Shown piece after piece: positions 1-9,643 of a stretch of DNA of 64,000 nucleotides (within the stretch, counting starts at the first letter, position 1; the number at the start of each line of letters is the position of its first letter). The position numbers and the translations under genes were made by a program. The stretch comes from Bradyrhizobium sp. WBAH42 (GTDB taxonomy: Bacteria; Pseudomonadota; Alphaproteobacteria; Rhizobiales; Xanthobacteraceae): positions 7,511,001 through 7,575,000 of the forward strand of contig NZ_CP036533.1 of assembly GCF_024585265.1 (NCBI RefSeq). The letters run 5' to 3'. The notes below the pieces were generated by a model. That model ran no database searches and had not been told where the DNA came from. It saw nothing but the letters and a program-made list of their open reading frames with translations.

Positions 1-1319
1 CGGTCGGCTATCTCTTGGCGACCGCGGGTGTCGTCGGGAAGGCCGAAGTCTATGCGGCGGCTAGCATTCTGGTTGCCATTAATTTCGTCCTTCTCACTAT
101 TGTGCAGCAGGGCTACCAAATCAAAACAATCACCGACCGCCCGCGCACGTTCCGGATGACGCTGACGACCTGGACCGGCCTGTTTGGCGCGTTGCTTGCT
201 ATCGCCTTCACAATGAAGGTCAGCGAGGGCTTCTCCCGCGGCGCCACGATCTCGTTCTATCTCGTCGGCCTTTTCCTGCTGCTCGCCTGGAAGACAGTGG
301 CGGCGCGCTGGACTGCGCATGCCTTGCGCAGCGGTGCCTTCGCCAATGGCCGCGCGATCATGATCGCCGAGTTCGGCCTTGCCACCTCTTCCAACGCGGT
401 CGACGATCTCGGCCAGCACGGCTACCGCCTGATGCGCCTGATGGAGATCCCGGCTAAGAAGCTCGCCTCGCCGCTGCTGCTGTCCTCGCTGGCGCCGCGC
501 TTCGAGGAGCTGATCAACTACGCGCGCGAGCACCGGATCGAGCACGTCTTCCTCCTGATCAACTGGAGCCGGCAGCATGCGATCGACAGCATCCTGGACG
601 CGCTGAAGATCCTTCCCGTGCCGGTGCATCTGATGCCGGACCCCAACACGGCGCGTTTCCTGCGCTATCCGCTTTCCGGTACTGGCAACACCTTCACCGC
701 CGAGCTGCGCCGCGCCCCGCTCACTTACCGCGAACGCGCGCTCAAGCGCGCGCTGGACCTTTCCGGTGCGAGCGTTGCGCTGTTCGTGTTTGCGCCGGTG
801 ATGCTGGTGACCGCGCTGCTGATCAAGCTGACCTCGCCGGGCCCGGTGTTCTTCCGCCAGACCCGCCACGGCTTCGGCGGGCGCGCATTCAGGATCTTCA
901 AGTTCCGCACTATGCGCGTGCTCGAGGACGGCCCGACGATCGTGCAGGCGCAGAAGAACGACCCGCGCGTCACGCCGATCGGCAAATGGCTGCGCAAGAC
1001 CTCGATCGACGAGCTGCCGCAGCTCCTCAACGTGCTCAAGGGCGACATGTCGCTGGTCGGCCCCCGCCCGCACGCGGCCGCTCACAACACCGAATATGAG
1101 CAGATCATCGGCAACTACGCCTTCCGCCACCACGTCAAGCCCGGCATCACCGGCTGGGCCCAGGTTAATGGTTACCGCGGAGAAACCCGCACACTCGAGC
1201 TGATGCAGAAGCGAGTAGAGTATGACCTTTGGTACATTAATAATTGGAGTATTTGGCTAGATCTCTCAATCCTGGTGAGAACTGCCTTAATTAGTTTTGG
1301 CCAGCCGACCGCATACTGA
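1..1319 (+). CDS. Undecaprenyl-phosphate sugar-1-phosphate transferase (WcaJ/ExoY type), 5' partial
   Basis: The reading frame is open from base 3, so the N-terminus lies outside the window. The protein should start EPS repeat-unit assembly by moving a hexose-1-phosphate from a UDP-sugar to undecaprenyl phosphate at the inner membrane. The visible N-part has membrane segments and a CoA_binding_3-like domain. The C-terminal half is a bacterial sugar transferase domain (PF02397): a KRALDLSGA start, a membrane hairpin, the SPGPVFFRQ and KFRTM motifs, then DELPQLLNVLKGDMSLVGPRP and KPGITGWAQVNG. About the last 45 codons (from about 1170) are clearly AT-richer than the rest, as is the cassette that follows. 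The family call is firm; the exact sugar is not readable. Confidence 0.93.
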   Translation, partial: VGYLLATAGVVGKAEVYAAASILVAINFVLLTIVQQGYQIKTITDRPRTFRMTLTTWTGLFGALLAIAFTMKVSEGFSRGATISFYLVGLFLLLAWKTVAARWTAHALRSGAFANGRAIMIAEFGLATSSNAVDDLGQHGYRLMRLMEIPAKKLASPLLLSSLAPRFEELINYAREHRIEHVFLLINWSRQHAIDSILDALKILPVPVHLMPDPNTARFLRYPLSGTGNTFTAELRRAPLTYRERALKRALDLSGASVALFVFAPVMLVTALLIKLTSPGPVFFRQTRHGFGGRAFRIFKFRTMRVLEDGPTIVQAQKNDPRVTPIGKWLRKTSIDELPQLLNVLKGDMSLVGPRPHAAAHNTEYEQIIGNYAFRHHVKPGITGWAQVNGYRGETRTLELMQKRVEYDLWYINNWSIWLDLSILVRTALISFGQPTAY

Positions 1320-1360
1320 TCGACGTCATCAAGGCAAACAAGACGATGCTCGCGGGAGTG

Positions 1361-2725
1361 CTAGTTTTTCAGTAAAGTAAGATCACAGGTTAAAGATTTG
1401 ACTGGCTGCACAATACCGGTCGAACATGTAAGTGGCACGTTATATACAACTTGCGATCCGTTCTCCTTTAAGGCGGCTGCAATCTGCCCTTTTATGACAA
1501 AGGTGCCAGGGCGCTTGGGCGCCGGAAGAACAACATCAAACATCCGCGTCCCATTTGACCCTTCGTCTTGAGCAACGTGAAGGGCTGCTGTCACGGTCGA
1601 TTCACGCGCTCCAGTCAACTGATCCGTGATTGAAACCTGAAGGGTTCGATTGTGAGTCGGGTAGGAAGGCGGAAATTGGATTGGCAGGTGCAGCCGTATC
1701 TCTCTATGTCCATTTGGCTCCGTGAGAACCTGGCTATCGCTTGTTGATGCGCCTAGGATCAGGTCCGGAGCAAGAAGCACGGGCTTTTGCATATCTCCAA
1801 TGTCAGAAGAGTATCCGTAACGAGTTGGGTCCGGCGTCAACTCGCTATCACCGCATCGACTTTTGCCTCCGTCGGAGCTAGTGAATTGGCACACGCGAAC
1901 GTAATCAATCTTGAAAGATTGCGGGAACGCCCGATCTTCGATTCCATACCGGCCAGCCCAACCTCCGCCAACAGCGAAATTCAGAACGACTTGAGCCGGC
2001 GGTCCTAAATGTCCATCTTTGCGTAACCACCTATAGGGACGGCTATAAATCGGGCGACCATCCCAAAAGAAAGTAATTTCTGTTGGAGTCCAGACCAACC
2101 CCGCCACATGCCACCCTTCATTCAGGGGGGCAGAACTTCGCATTTCCCCGTGCCTGGTCTCAAATGTGTCGTCGACAAAGTTGAATGTATCTAAAGCTGG
2201 CTTCTGTGGCCCCGAGTGCAGCATCTTTTCCGTGTCATCTTTGCCATTTATCACAAATTCGAAGATATCAAGTTCCGGTGGATGCCACGTCCGCCCGTCC
2301 CGATCATAATCTCCGACCAACCAGAAGGCCGGCCAGATTCCACGTCCTTTTGGCAGAAATACCCGAGCTTCGAAGTAACCATAGTAGAACGTCTGGCGGC
2401 TTCGAATCATTCCGGACTCATACGAGCCGTCGGCGACTTGCCGCGCCACCAGATCCAGCACTCCTGCGGAGAGGATGTGGTTGTTGTTGTCCCGGTACCG
2501 TTGCTTCTCGTCGTTGAAATGATCCAACGTCTCGTTCTGATAGATGTATCTGGTGGCCCATTTGGTACGGTCCAAACTGTCACGGTCGAACTCATCCGCA
2601 AACACGAGCATCCAGCCGCCGCCGAAAGCTGACGACGCAGAATTTACCAAGAATCCAAGCGAGACAGAAAAGAAGGTAGCTCGTCTAGCCCAATCAAACA
2701 AAGATGACCCCCGATAGATGGCCAA
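1361..2725 (-). CDS. Secreted GH16 beta-glycanase (ExoK-like)
   Basis: A family 16 glycoside hydrolase, expected to cut beta-1,3 or beta-1,3-1,4 glucan-type chains; in EPS loci such enzymes trim nascent polymer to a low-mass form. The catalytic motif ELDIFE sits near residues 151-156 (nucleophile E151, helper D153, acid/base E156). The N-terminus carries an arginine pair and a hydrophobic stretch to about residue 34, consistent with export. The roughly 190 residues after the GH16 domain are of unrecognised type and may bind glycan. The start is TTG; a CTG 13 codons upstream is the alternative. It is the only minus-strand gene in the left cassette, facing the transferase gene. Confidence 0.87.
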   Translation of the reverse strand: MAIYRGSSLFDWARRATFFSVSLGFLVNSASSAFGGGWMLVFADEFDRDSLDRTKWATRYIYQNETLDHFNDEKQRYRDNNNHILSAGVLDLVARQVADGSYESGMIRSRQTFYYGYFEARVFLPKGRGIWPAFWLVGDYDRDGRTWHPPELDIFEFVINGKDDTEKMLHSGPQKPALDTFNFVDDTFETRHGEMRSSAPLNEGWHVAGLVWTPTEITFFWDGRPIYSRPYRWLRKDGHLGPPAQVVLNFAVGGGWAGRYGIEDRAFPQSFKIDYVRVCQFTSSDGGKSRCGDSELTPDPTRYGYSSDIGDMQKPVLLAPDLILGASTSDSQVLTEPNGHREIRLHLPIQFPPSYPTHNRTLQVSITDQLTGARESTVTAALHVAQDEGSNGTRMFDVVLPAPKRPGTFVIKGQIAAALKENGSQVVYNVPLTCSTGIVQPVKSLTCDLTLLKN

Positions 2726-2933
2726 CCAGACGCAAGCGAAACGCTTCGACAGCTATGTCTGCCGACTAGTTCTTACTATACTATGCTAACGTGCCCAACT
2801 GTCCAAGCGTTTGCATTGACAGCTACGTCGTGAAGCCGCCAATGGTTGGCGCGTGAGTTGCAGGAAGGATGTGCATAACGCAGCCTGCGCAATCATCCGG
2901 TTCGACAACGGACGAAAGTAGACCGAGGTTATA

Positions 2934-3995
2934 TTGTCAAGAATTTCAATTAGCATCATAATTACGAACTACAATTATGAACGCTACGTTGGTCAAGCGA
3001 TTGAGAGCGCTCTTCACCAGACGCGCCCCGCTGACGAGATCATCGTGTTAGACGACGGTTCAACAGACGGATCCCGCCGGGTTATTTCCTCTTATGGAGA
3101 TCGGATAACGCCTATTTTTCAGGCGAACGAAGGTATCAAGTCGATTTCGAACACTGGCTACGGCCACTCGAATGGAACGCTGATCATCTATCTCGACGCA
3201 GATGACGTCCTGTACCCAAATGCCCTCGAGCATGTTGAGAAAATGTATAGTCCCGGGGTCGCAAAAATTCAATTCGATCTCGATGTGATCGATCAAAATG
3301 GCTCATTTCTGGGCCGGCGCTACTGCAATTTCCCGAGACCAATAAGCGCGGCGGAGACCGCCGCATACTTTGAACGATTTGGCACCTACACTTGGCCCGT
3401 CACGTCCGGAAACGCCTACTCTCGATCGTTTCTGGAAGAAGTGATGCCACTCACCCCACCAGTTTCCCACGATGGCGCACTCAACACGATCGCGCCACTC
3501 TATGGACGGGTTGAGACAATCATCGAGCCACTTGGCCAATATCGGCTTCACAATCGCAATATCAGTCGAATCAACGACACTGGGCAGATCAACATCGTTC
3601 CAGATTTTGCGTCGCGCATACGAATCAGGAAGCTGGAATTTGACATGCTGCGCGACCACGCGCGCCGGATCGGAAAGCCGCTGCCACAGAACGATTTGCT
3701 CGATCATGAACTGGTGTTCGTGAACTACCGTATTATGGCCCGGAAGCTAGAGCACGAAGATGGGACAGACGCAGATCGCTCTCTTATGGGGCTTTGGTGG
3801 AAGGCGATTCTAGTAATATGGCACGGCCCATATGGATACGGGGCCGCCATAAAGCATTTGGTTTGGGTCTGCTCACTGACGCCCCTCCCCAACCGTTTAG
3901 CGCGACTCCTGATCCATGCGCGCTACAGTCGAGCCCGCCCGCTTTCAAATCTTCGCAAGCTTCTCAGCTTTGCCCGCCTGTCAACCTCGCCCTGA
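2934..3995 (+). CDS. Family 2 glycosyltransferase
   Basis: A GT-A fold inverting transferase that likely adds one sugar of the EPS repeat unit from a nucleotide-sugar to the lipid-linked chain. Visible motifs are TNYNYERYVGQAIESAL near the N-terminus, LDDGSTDGS (residues 39-47) and the metal-binding LDADD (residues 87-91). The C-terminal 70 residues are hydrophobic and basic, which suggests membrane contact. It starts at TTG and lies 17 bases before the next transferase. It shares its layout with the GT2 pair at 8.5-10.7 kb but is more distant from them than they are from each other. Confidence 0.9.
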   Translation: MSRISISIIITNYNYERYVGQAIESALHQTRPADEIIVLDDGSTDGSRRVISSYGDRITPIFQANEGIKSISNTGYGHSNGTLIIYLDADDVLYPNALEHVEKMYSPGVAKIQFDLDVIDQNGSFLGRRYCNFPRPISAAETAAYFERFGTYTWPVTSGNAYSRSFLEEVMPLTPPVSHDGALNTIAPLYGRVETIIEPLGQYRLHNRNISRINDTGQINIVPDFASRIRIRKLEFDMLRDHARRIGKPLPQNDLLDHELVFVNYRIMARKLEHEDGTDADRSLMGLWWKAILVIWHGPYGYGAAIKHLVWVCSLTPLPNRLARLLIHARYSRARPLSNLRKLLSFARLSTSP

Positions 3996-4012
3996 GCTTG
4001 GGTCCAACCACA

Positions 4013-5185
4013 ATGAACATTCTCTGGATTTCCGGCCGCTTACCGGGTCCGCTCTTCAGCGGCGATGCGCTATACTCTGCCGGCCTGATCAAGGCGCTCG
4101 CGACAATGGAAGACGTAACGCTTTGCGTTCTTGGGAATCGAAGAGACACCACCTCGGATTTTACGAAGACGATCGGCTCTCAGCGCGCTACGTTCGTGGA
4201 CTTTCCTCCGCCACTTCGCTCCGACGCGTGGAGCATAGTGTCTAGCCTCCCAAAAGATGCGTTCAAACTGGCCACGCCAGATCTGCAAGCGGGACTTGTC
4301 AAACTGTTAGCCCGCGAGTGGGACTGGATCATAGTCGATCACGCTAACTCGGCAGGGCTCCTTCCAACAATTTTGGCGAGGCGAGGAAAAGCACGACTCT
4401 GCTACATTGCCCACAACGCCGAAGGAAAAATTCGACCGGAGATTGCAGCCAGTGCGCCCGGCTTCCTGGTCCGCACAGCCATGCGTCTCGATGCCGAGAA
4501 ATATCGGAGATTGGAGAATGCGGTAGTCTCGGCGGCAGATTCCATCATCTGCATTTCCGATGCTGACGTCGGTTACTTCTCGCGGGCAACGAACATTCAA
4601 GTCGTTCCTCCGGTCTATTTGGGCCCATCAACTCCTTCTATAACCATTGGCGCCTCCCGTCCGAGGAGATTGCTCCTGCTGGGATCCTTCGAATGGCGCG
4701 CCAAACAACGAAACTTAGAAAGCATACTAAAAACGGTCGGCCCGCAACTAAAGAAGAACGATATTCATCTGGACGTTGTGGGCGCAGTGCCGCGTGAGGT
4801 GACGCAGCAAGTTTCTTCCACGGCTTCATTGGTGACGTTTCACGGGCAGTTGGGCGACGTTCGAGAATTGTTTCAATGCGCTCGCGGTGGCCTTGTCGCC
4901 GAAACGCTCGGAGGCGGTTTCAAACTCAAAGTACTAGACTACGCGTTTCAGGGACTGCCGATATTCGGACTGCGAGCAGCGCTCGCCGGCACCACTGCAG
5001 AGGAACAGTCTTGCATGTTTCTAGCCGACAGCCTCGACGATCTCGGCGCAAAGATTGTCGAAAACATCGATGACACTGATCGATTGCACCGCAGCCAGCA
5101 TAAACTGCAGGAGCTAGCGTCAAATCGCTATGGTTTGGAAATGGGCACACGACGATTGAGGGACGTCTTTTTTGCGAAAGCTTGA
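4013..5185 (+). CDS. GT-B fold glycosyltransferase (GT4-like)
   Basis: A 390-residue glycosyltransferase with two Rossmann-like halves: an N-terminal MNILWISGRLPGPLFSGDA segment, and a C-terminal nucleotide-sugar half containing LLLLGSFEWRAKQRNLES and GGGFKLKVLDYAFQGLP, which corresponds to the GT4 donor-site region. The frame is open further upstream, but those residues overlap the preceding gene and look random; the ATG at 4013 begins the first beta strand and is preferred. It probably adds a sugar to the EPS repeat unit. Donor and linkage cannot be read from the sequence. Confidence 0.85.
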   Translation: MNILWISGRLPGPLFSGDALYSAGLIKALATMEDVTLCVLGNRRDTTSDFTKTIGSQRATFVDFPPPLRSDAWSIVSSLPKDAFKLATPDLQAGLVKLLAREWDWIIVDHANSAGLLPTILARRGKARLCYIAHNAEGKIRPEIAASAPGFLVRTAMRLDAEKYRRLENAVVSAADSIICISDADVGYFSRATNIQVVPPVYLGPSTPSITIGASRPRRLLLLGSFEWRAKQRNLESILKTVGPQLKKNDIHLDVVGAVPREVTQQVSSTASLVTFHGQLGDVRELFQCARGGLVAETLGGGFKLKVLDYAFQGLPIFGLRAALAGTTAEEQSCMFLADSLDDLGAKIVENIDDTDRLHRSQHKLQELASNRYGLEMGTRRLRDVFFAKA

Positions 5186-5259
5186 ACGGACCAATCTCGC
5201 ACTGCGAAGCATTGCGGACGATAATATTCTCCAACCGAGCACGGCATCTACCCTTGACA

Positions 5260-6513
5260 ATGATAGAGAACCAATCCGTCTCTCATGGCTCAATTAATCG
5301 GCGTTCGATTGAAGGTCGTGAAGTCCAACTAGATGCTTTTGGTGGCTTTGCCCTTAGCGCCTCCATCGCATCTATTATGTTCTGCTCGCAAATTGCGGTC
5401 AACATCGGTGAGTTTCCGGTATCAGTCGATTTTATTGGTTACTTGCTTTTCGCCGCCTATCTGCCCTTATCAGGATTTGCGACTCTAAGCACCAGGACCC
5501 TTCTCTTACTCCTTCTCGCGGCAATACTTGCTTGCTTCCGAATGCTCTCGCCAAACAGTCTCACGTCGTGGTCGTCTTTATCGCTTTTGTTTGTACTCTA
5601 CGCACCATTTTGCCTGCGCATACAATCCAGGAGTGGAATCGAGGAGGTAGGGAAGGTTATTCAAGCTAAGTTCATTCTGGTCGTCTGTATCATTGCAGTG
5701 ATCGCAGACGTGCAGCTCGTCCTGGTTAATCTGTTTAAAGGGACAACATACTTTTCGAATATTGCCCTTGTCTTGCCGGAGGAAATTCGCGGTGCCGGAA
5801 ACTATGCTTTCGTTCGAGAGGGCGGCGGCATTATCAAAGCCAACGGTTTCTTTCTTCGAGAATCGTCTACTTTATCAGTAATGACCGCCATTGCACTGAT
5901 GCTGGAGTTCTTCTCTAGGAGGCGACGGCTTGTTCTTTGCATCCTAATAGCAGGCCTGCTCGCTTCGGTTTCAGGCTCCGGATTGCTCATCGTTCTTTTT
6001 GGCTTTCTACTTCCTACGAGTGTTCGTCAGCTGCCGTTGTTCGTACTGGGGCTGCTCTTCATATTCGTGGTTCTCATTTACGGCTCCGAAATCCCGATAT
6101 TAAACCTTTGGTTGGACCGCACATCAGAGTTTGAAACTCCTGGATCGAGTGGGTATGCGCGTTTCGTCGCACCTTTCCAAATGTTGGAACGCAACCTCGG
6201 TGATGGAGCATCAACCTGGCTTGGAGCTGGCGCAGGCACCTATCTTCGCACCGTTGCTGTGCTACAGCTGAAGTATGAGATCAATGATCCGACTTGGGCC
6301 AAGCTGATTTACGAGTACGGAATCATCGGTTTTCTGTTCTTTTCGATGATCGTCATCCTCAGGCTCTATTCGAGCGCTCTCCGGAGAGAGGTCTGTGCGG
6401 CGCTATTTTATGCCTGGATGAGCGCCGGCAGCCTCCTGAAGCCTGACTTTGTTTTCATGACCTGGATATTGACTTTAGTCTCGCTTCCTCGAATGACGGA
6501 CAGACTAAAGTAA
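5260..6513 (+). CDS. Wzy/O-antigen ligase-like polysaccharide polymerase
   Basis: A multi-pass membrane protein of about 417 residues with roughly ten hydrophobic helices and a large periplasmic loop in the second half. The segment WLGAGAGTYLRTVAV followed by WAKLIYEYGIIGFLFF resembles the Wzy_C region (GxGxGT and E-G-I/V-G) of O-antigen polymerases and ligases. It probably joins EPS repeat units at the periplasmic face. The frame is open back to a TTG at 5182, which overlaps the stop of the previous gene by four bases. ATG 5260 is preferred because the extra residues do not resemble a membrane-protein N-terminus, but no clear ribosome site marks either start. Confidence 0.78.
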   Translation: MIENQSVSHGSINRRSIEGREVQLDAFGGFALSASIASIMFCSQIAVNIGEFPVSVDFIGYLLFAAYLPLSGFATLSTRTLLLLLLAAILACFRMLSPNSLTSWSSLSLLFVLYAPFCLRIQSRSGIEEVGKVIQAKFILVVCIIAVIADVQLVLVNLFKGTTYFSNIALVLPEEIRGAGNYAFVREGGGIIKANGFFLRESSTLSVMTAIALMLEFFSRRRRLVLCILIAGLLASVSGSGLLIVLFGFLLPTSVRQLPLFVLGLLFIFVVLIYGSEIPILNLWLDRTSEFETPGSSGYARFVAPFQMLERNLGDGASTWLGAGAGTYLRTVAVLQLKYEINDPTWAKLIYEYGIIGFLFFSMIVILRLYSSALRREVCAALFYAWMSAGSLLKPDFVFMTWILTLVSLPRMTDRLK

Positions 6514-6514
6514 G

Positions 6515-6839
6515 TGTCAAACGACAGATTCTCGTACCCGAACGCGACTTCCTCGGTGACCGACTGCTTGTCGATGTAGGTGTCGCTGCGGCTGCCGGAC
6601 TCGGCGCCCATGGAAAGCAGGCGATTCTGCCGGATCTGAATCAGGCGCTCCGGCGTCGCGTGCAGGCTGACCACTGATCCAAGCCGACCTACGTATACCG
6701 TCTCCTTGAGAACGGCCTCTCATTTGGCAGTCAACTGAGGCTCGAGATCGAATCGAGGAGTGCACCACCTGCTCATTTTCCGCTCCGAAAGCCAATGGCC
6801 CAGGGTCACGGCACACCGTCGTGGCACCTTCAGCAACAT
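6515..6839 (-). pseudogene. Decayed gene remnant between polymerase and flippase
   Basis: This 459-base gap (6514-6972) carries a minus-strand reading frame with strong G/C preference at third codon positions, unlike its surroundings. It runs from an ATG at 6839 for 39 codons to an in-frame TGA (6722-6720), then continues open with the segment ETVYVGRLGSVVSLH and later RSDTYIDKQSVTEE, and fades into the end of the polymerase gene at about 6515. I do not recognise the family. The codon bias and single internal stop fit a truncated, inactivated gene, perhaps left by the exchange that built the cassette. The rest of the gap (6840-6972) holds only the leader of the next gene. Confidence 0.45.
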
Positions 6840-6972
6840 AGGCAGCTCGCACGGTAAGCCTCCTGGATCTAAGAGCCGCGACTTACATCTCGCAAAACAA
6901 GATGCAAACCTTTAGTTGATCGGCTATCGTGTTATTGAAAAATTACGAAGATTGCTGCGATAGGAGTTCTAA

Positions 6973-8415
6973 TTGTCTCTTCGACGGGCCGCTATTAGCT
7001 CAGTCCTATGGAGCGCGCTTGAGAATGGAAGTATTGCCCTCGTCTCCTTCCTATCACTGATAATTTTCGCGAAGCTGCTCAGCCCGAGCGACTTCGGAGT
7101 ATATTCGATTGCTCTCGCCGTCATTGAAGTTGTCGGCATTTTTACAAATATGTTCTTTCACGACGCGCTGGTTCGACAAGTCAATGCCACGGACGAGCAT
7201 TTCAATAGCGCATTCACTTTCTCAATCGTGATAAGCATCTTCTCTTCTGTTCTTCTCTATGCAGCATTCCCATTCTGTACTCTACTCATCGATGACCACC
7301 GCATTGTAGCAGTTGGTCGCATGATGGCCGCAGGATTGCTATTTTCGGCACCTGCAGCAATCTTGAGTGCTCGACAGGCTCGTCAGTTCGGTTTTAGGCT
7401 CTTAGCGCTGCGTAGCTTGTTGGGCCGCATTGCAGGGGCGACTCTAGGCATCCTCGCTGCTTTTCTCGATTTTGGGATATGGGCCCTAGTTGCCCAATTC
7501 TTATCGATGACGATCCTGGGAACTATCACGCTGGTCGCGTTCAGCGACTGGCGACCGCGATTAACCACAAAACTGTCGCCAATTTTTGACCTGCTTGAAT
7601 ACAGCTTTGGCGCAGTAGTTTCGCTAGCGTCGAATTTTTTGACAAAGCGCGCCTTCATATTTTTTGCTGGGACGTTTCTCGGAGTCGAGCAAGCTGGATT
7701 CTTGAGCTTGGCTTTCAGGCTTGTGGATACGGTTTGGGCAATTTCAGCCACAGCTGTTTCCCAAGTCCTGCTGCCAACGATGGCACATCTGCAACAAGAT
7801 GCACGGAGGATGCTACAAGCATACGAGACGGCTTTGGGACTGGGATGTTTGGCCCTATTTCCGATCTTTTGCGGAATAGGCCTGATTGCACCTGAACTTG
7901 TCCTCGCGCTGTTTGGCACCAAGTGGTTGCCTGCCGCAGAACCAGCGTTCTGGCTGGGCCTGCTGGTTTTTGTCCAGTGCCCTAGAATATTTTGCACATC
8001 GCTTTTGAATGTAGGCGGGCAGGTAAAGACTGTAAGTGCAGTAAACCTTGCTACTCTCATCTACATGGCGCTGGCAATTAGCCTGACTCGTTTGCCCTCT
8101 ATTCCCTGGGCCTTGGCAACGTGGTGCAGCAGCGAGGTGCTGAACTTTCTCCTGCTACAATACTTCGCGAACCGTCGCTTCGGCATATCGCTCACTCGGT
8201 TCGTTGCAGACGTTGCGCCATCGTCGATCGCTGCATGCCTCATGATCATCGCGGTCAAAGCTGCACGCGCGCAAATGCCGGAAAGCGGTCCGCTACTCGT
8301 ATTAGCCCTGCTCTGTTGCGCGGGATTCCTTGCCAATCTCCTATCGTTGGCTGTATTCGGAAGGAAGTCGACGCTTCAACTGGCTCGAACGATCCTCATG
8401 GTCCGAGCCAAATAG
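6973..8415 (+). CDS. Wzx-like polysaccharide flippase
   Basis: A 480-residue membrane protein of the MATE-like polysaccharide transporter family (Polysacc_synt), expected to flip lipid-linked repeat units across the inner membrane. The N-terminus shows the classic pattern: ALENGSIALVSFLSLIIFAKLLSPSDFGVYSIA, cited here only as residues 15-47, with the L-S-P-x-D-F-G motif. Twelve or more hydrophobic helices follow. The start is TTG with TAGGAG about 8 bases upstream. The high A+T matches the rest of the cassette. With the polymerase upstream and the ExoP-like protein downstream it completes a Wzx/Wzy-dependent pathway. Confidence 0.88.
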   Translation: MSLRRAAISSVLWSALENGSIALVSFLSLIIFAKLLSPSDFGVYSIALAVIEVVGIFTNMFFHDALVRQVNATDEHFNSAFTFSIVISIFSSVLLYAAFPFCTLLIDDHRIVAVGRMMAAGLLFSAPAAILSARQARQFGFRLLALRSLLGRIAGATLGILAAFLDFGIWALVAQFLSMTILGTITLVAFSDWRPRLTTKLSPIFDLLEYSFGAVVSLASNFLTKRAFIFFAGTFLGVEQAGFLSLAFRLVDTVWAISATAVSQVLLPTMAHLQQDARRMLQAYETALGLGCLALFPIFCGIGLIAPELVLALFGTKWLPAAEPAFWLGLLVFVQCPRIFCTSLLNVGGQVKTVSAVNLATLIYMALAISLTRLPSIPWALATWCSSEVLNFLLLQYFANRRFGISLTRFVADVAPSSIAACLMIIAVKAARAQMPESGPLLVLALLCCAGFLANLLSLAVFGRKSTLQLARTILMVRAK

Positions 8416-8536
8416 CATCCGGCGTTCTACCCGAAATGGCCCCTATGTTTGAACCAAACTCGAGTTGCCTTCGAGCCCTGAATGAAGCGCAGACTAAGAT
8501 CGTATCGGCCATGACGCTGCCGGGAGCTAAGCTTAA

Positions 8537-9586
8537 ATGAGCGTTGAACCCGAGCTCGTCACGGTCATCATCTGCAACTATAACTACGCGGATTATGTAG
8601 GGGAGGCGATCGCTAGCGCCCTTGCTATTGATTGGCCGAATGTAGAAGTTATCGTTATTGACGATGGCTCCACCGATAACTCGCAACGCGTGATTGAAAC
8701 GTATGTTCCGCTCGGAGTGCGAGCCATCTTTGGCTCAAAGCAGGGCCAAACGGCTTGTGCAGAGCGGGCGTATAACGAAAGCCATGGCGCTTGGGTCTTA
8801 TTCCTCGATGCCGATGATACAGTACATCCGGCAATCGTCCGAGAAGCCACAGGAGTGATGAAACCGGGCTGGTCGATGATCCAGTTTCAAATGTCGACAA
8901 TCGATGAAGCCGGTCGCTCTTTAGGCACTATTTTCCCAAAGTACCGGAGTGACGTGACGCCTAACCTTATTCGCTATTGGATTTCGCATACTGACAGTTA
9001 TCCCACCCCCCCGAATTCAGGAAATTTCTTAGCGCGAGACTTCTTGGAGAAAATCTTCCCATTAGAGAAAGGCATGGATCGCGCCACAGACAGCTACTTT
9101 CTTTCTACTGCACCATTCTTGGGGGACGTGCTTACAGTACGTAAGCCGCTCGCCTCGTATAGAATCCACGGGAGAAATTTGGGAGCTCAATCGACAACTC
9201 TCAGCTTGAAGAAAGTTGCGACCGATTTGCAAAGGCACATCACTCGGTGCAACTATGCGACGAGATTGGCTGCAAAGTTTGGGGTAGTAATCGCAGCGGA
9301 TCGATGGCGTTACGGGTTCTACAATTTGGCCATGAGGCTGACGTCTCTGCGACTAGATCCATCAGGTCATCCGATACCGAACGATACAATTGCAAAGTGC
9401 CTTAGGGACTCAGTTCTTGCGTTAATTACGCCACAAGGATTAACTCTATTTCGGCATATTGGAATTTTCATATGGCTTGTTGCTGTTGCCTCATTTCCCA
9501 AACCTCTTGCACGTCGTATCGTCTCTTGGCGGTTTGTCCCATCATCGAGACCAAACCTATTGCGTCGATTAATGCAGGCCGCTTAG
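8537..9586 (+). CDS. Family 2 glycosyltransferase (paralogue A)
   Basis: A 349-residue GT-A transferase with VIICNYNYADYVGEAI, the IDDGSTDNS motif (residues 41-49) and metal-binding DADD (residues 91-94). It carries TDSYPTPPNSGN and DSYFLSTAPFLGDV, both present almost unchanged in the next gene. The last 60 residues form a hydrophobic/basic tail. Likely role: addition of one EPS sugar. A 121-base gap separates it from the flippase, with nothing evident in it. Confidence 0.9.
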   Translation: MSVEPELVTVIICNYNYADYVGEAIASALAIDWPNVEVIVIDDGSTDNSQRVIETYVPLGVRAIFGSKQGQTACAERAYNESHGAWVLFLDADDTVHPAIVREATGVMKPGWSMIQFQMSTIDEAGRSLGTIFPKYRSDVTPNLIRYWISHTDSYPTPPNSGNFLARDFLEKIFPLEKGMDRATDSYFLSTAPFLGDVLTVRKPLASYRIHGRNLGAQSTTLSLKKVATDLQRHITRCNYATRLAAKFGVVIAADRWRYGFYNLAMRLTSLRLDPSGHPIPNDTIAKCLRDSVLALITPQGLTLFRHIGIFIWLVAVASFPKPLARRIVSWRFVPSSRPNLLRRLMQAA

Positions 9587-9643
9587 CGCCGGCATTCGGC
9601 GAAACATCGGGCAAGAAGGGGCTAGCGCAACGATCAAGTCAAA

